Source: Hyphomicrobiales bacterium (lineage in GTDB: Bacteria; Pseudomonadota; Alphaproteobacteria; Rhizobiales; Aestuariivirgaceae). Taken from it: a DNA stretch of 5,222 nt. The stretch covers positions 1-5,222 of the forward strand of contig JAMOMM010000543.1 in the NCBI GenBank assembly GCA_027067085.1. The letters run 5' to 3'. Shown here piece by piece: positions 4,414-5,222 of this stretch (position 1 is its first letter; each line of letters begins with the position of its first letter). The notes under the pieces are model-generated. The model was not told where the DNA came from. It saw only the letters and a list, made by a program, of their open reading frames with translations, and did not search any database. The translations under genes and the position numbers were made by a program.

Positions 4414-5222
4414 ATGGGTTTTAAGTGCGGTATTGTTGGTATGCCAAATGTTGGTAAGTCGACACTGTTCAATGCATTAACTGAAACAGCTTCAGCGCAG
4501 GCAGCAAATTATCCTTTTTGTACAATCGAGCCAAATGTTGGCGATGTTGCGGTGCCTGATCCGCGGTTGTTTAAATTGGCTGAGATTGCCAGTTCTAAGG
4601 AAATTATTCCAACGCGGTTGGCCTTTGTTGATATTGCAGGCCTTGTGCGCGGGGCATCAAAAGGTGAAGGCTTGGGCAATAAATTTTTGGCCACCATTCG
4701 TGAAGTTGATGCGATTGTGCACGTGCTGCGGTGTTTTGAAGATGGCGATATTACCCATGTTGAAGGTAGTGTTGATCCGATACGTGATGCTGAGATTATT
4801 GAGACTGAATTGATGTTGGCTGATCTCGAAAGTCTTGAAAAGCGGCTCAGCGGTATGGAAAAGAAAGCCAAGTCGGGCGAAAAAGAAGCAATCTTTTTGG
4901 TTGGCTTGATGAAGAAAGCAACGGTTCTTTTAGAGGACGGGAAACCTGCTAATCTTGCTGAAATCGATAAGGAAGAAGCAAAGGCGTGGCGTGAGTTAAA
5001 CTTGCTGACGGCAAAACCTGTGCTTTATGTGTGTAATGTTGAAGAAGATGCGGCGGGCACGGGTAACGAACTTTCAAAGAAGGTACAGGAAAAAGCTGAT
5101 AGGGAAGGCGCTGCAGTGGTTATTATTTCTGCTGCGATTGAAGAAGAGGTTGCTCAGCTTGATCGCGAAGAGCGCGGTGAATATTTAGATACGCTGGGTC
5201 TTAGCGAGGCAGGTTTAGATCA
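4414..5222 (+). CDS. ychF: Ribosome-associated P-loop ATPase/GTPase YchF (Ola1 family), 3'-truncated by window edge
   Basis: YchF is a universally conserved Obg-family P-loop protein that binds ribosomes; characterised members prefer ATP over GTP, and the E. coli protein is linked to oxidative stress control. 269 codons are open to the right edge; full-length proteins are about 363-367, so the C-terminal TGS domain is mostly or wholly outside. Seen motifs: P-loop GMPNVGKST (residues 9-17), DIAGLVRGASKGEGLGNKFL (G3, D73-G76 onward), and NVEE at 208-211, the altered G4 motif (NxxE instead of NKxD) that explains the relaxed nucleotide preference. SAAIEEE follows from 239. His115 in the ITHV segment appears to match the catalytic histidine of E. 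coli YchF. Residues about 127-170 are charged and helical, fitting the coiled-coil arm. The ATG at 4414 gives the canonical N-terminus and has AAGGA upstream. No frameshift is seen. Confidence 0.96.
   Translation, partial: MGFKCGIVGMPNVGKSTLFNALTETASAQAANYPFCTIEPNVGDVAVPDPRLFKLAEIASSKEIIPTRLAFVDIAGLVRGASKGEGLGNKFLATIREVDAIVHVLRCFEDGDITHVEGSVDPIRDAEIIETELMLADLESLEKRLSGMEKKAKSGEKEAIFLVGLMKKATVLLEDGKPANLAEIDKEEAKAWRELNLLTAKPVLYVCNVEEDAAGTGNELSKKVQEKADREGAAVVIISAAIEEEVAQLDREERGEYLDTLGLSEAGLD

Noticed and set aside
1..5222. Mobile element, CRISPR array, toxin-antitoxin or defence system
   Set aside because: No repeated spacer pattern, terminal inverted repeats, transposase or integrase motifs, or two-gene toxin arrangement are visible. 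All but one gene are standard housekeeping genes on the same strand.

Overview
The window looks like ordinary chromosomal housekeeping DNA from an alphaproteobacterium of moderate, below-50% G+C (judged by eye). This rests on the proB-proA-nadD order, the long two-domain L25 (CTC/TL5 type) with an Ala/Glu-rich tail, and the protein style of each gene. The order within Alphaproteobacteria cannot be fixed from sequence reading alone. All long genes are on the + strand. I see no mobile element, tRNA, rRNA, CRISPR array or defence gene.

Layout. (1) Positions 1-2425 hold a tight run of the 3' half of proB (glutamate 5-kinase, cut by the left edge), proA (glutamyl-phosphate reductase) and nadD (nicotinate-mononucleotide adenylyltransferase). 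proB and proA are 3 nt apart; proA and nadD share an ATGA stop/start overlap. (2) A 77-nt gap leads to a 95-codon gene for a small, probably exported, unrecognised protein (2503-2790), followed by a modest intrinsic-terminator-like hairpin. (3) Positions 2791-3035 are non-coding. They hold a good sigma70-type promoter (TTGCGC-17-TATAAG), one palindrome just upstream and one filling the spacer exactly, and a GC-rich leader that can fold before rplY. (4) rplY (3036-3704) ends at a perfect 13-bp terminator stem. (5) pth (3804-4412) and ychF (from 4414, cut by the right edge) follow as a pair separated by 1 nt.

Functionally, ProB and ProA make the first two steps of proline synthesis from glutamate, and NadD makes NAD precursor dinucleotide. 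L25 binds 5S rRNA, Pth recycles peptidyl-tRNA, and YchF is a ribosome-associated P-loop ATPase/GTPase, so the right half is a translation module. The left and right groups appear to be separate transcription units joined at the small-protein gene.

I did not find evidence for a new biological system. The parts most worth a second look are the small exported protein, the absence of rsfS after nadD, and the palindrome-rich promoter and leader of rplY.
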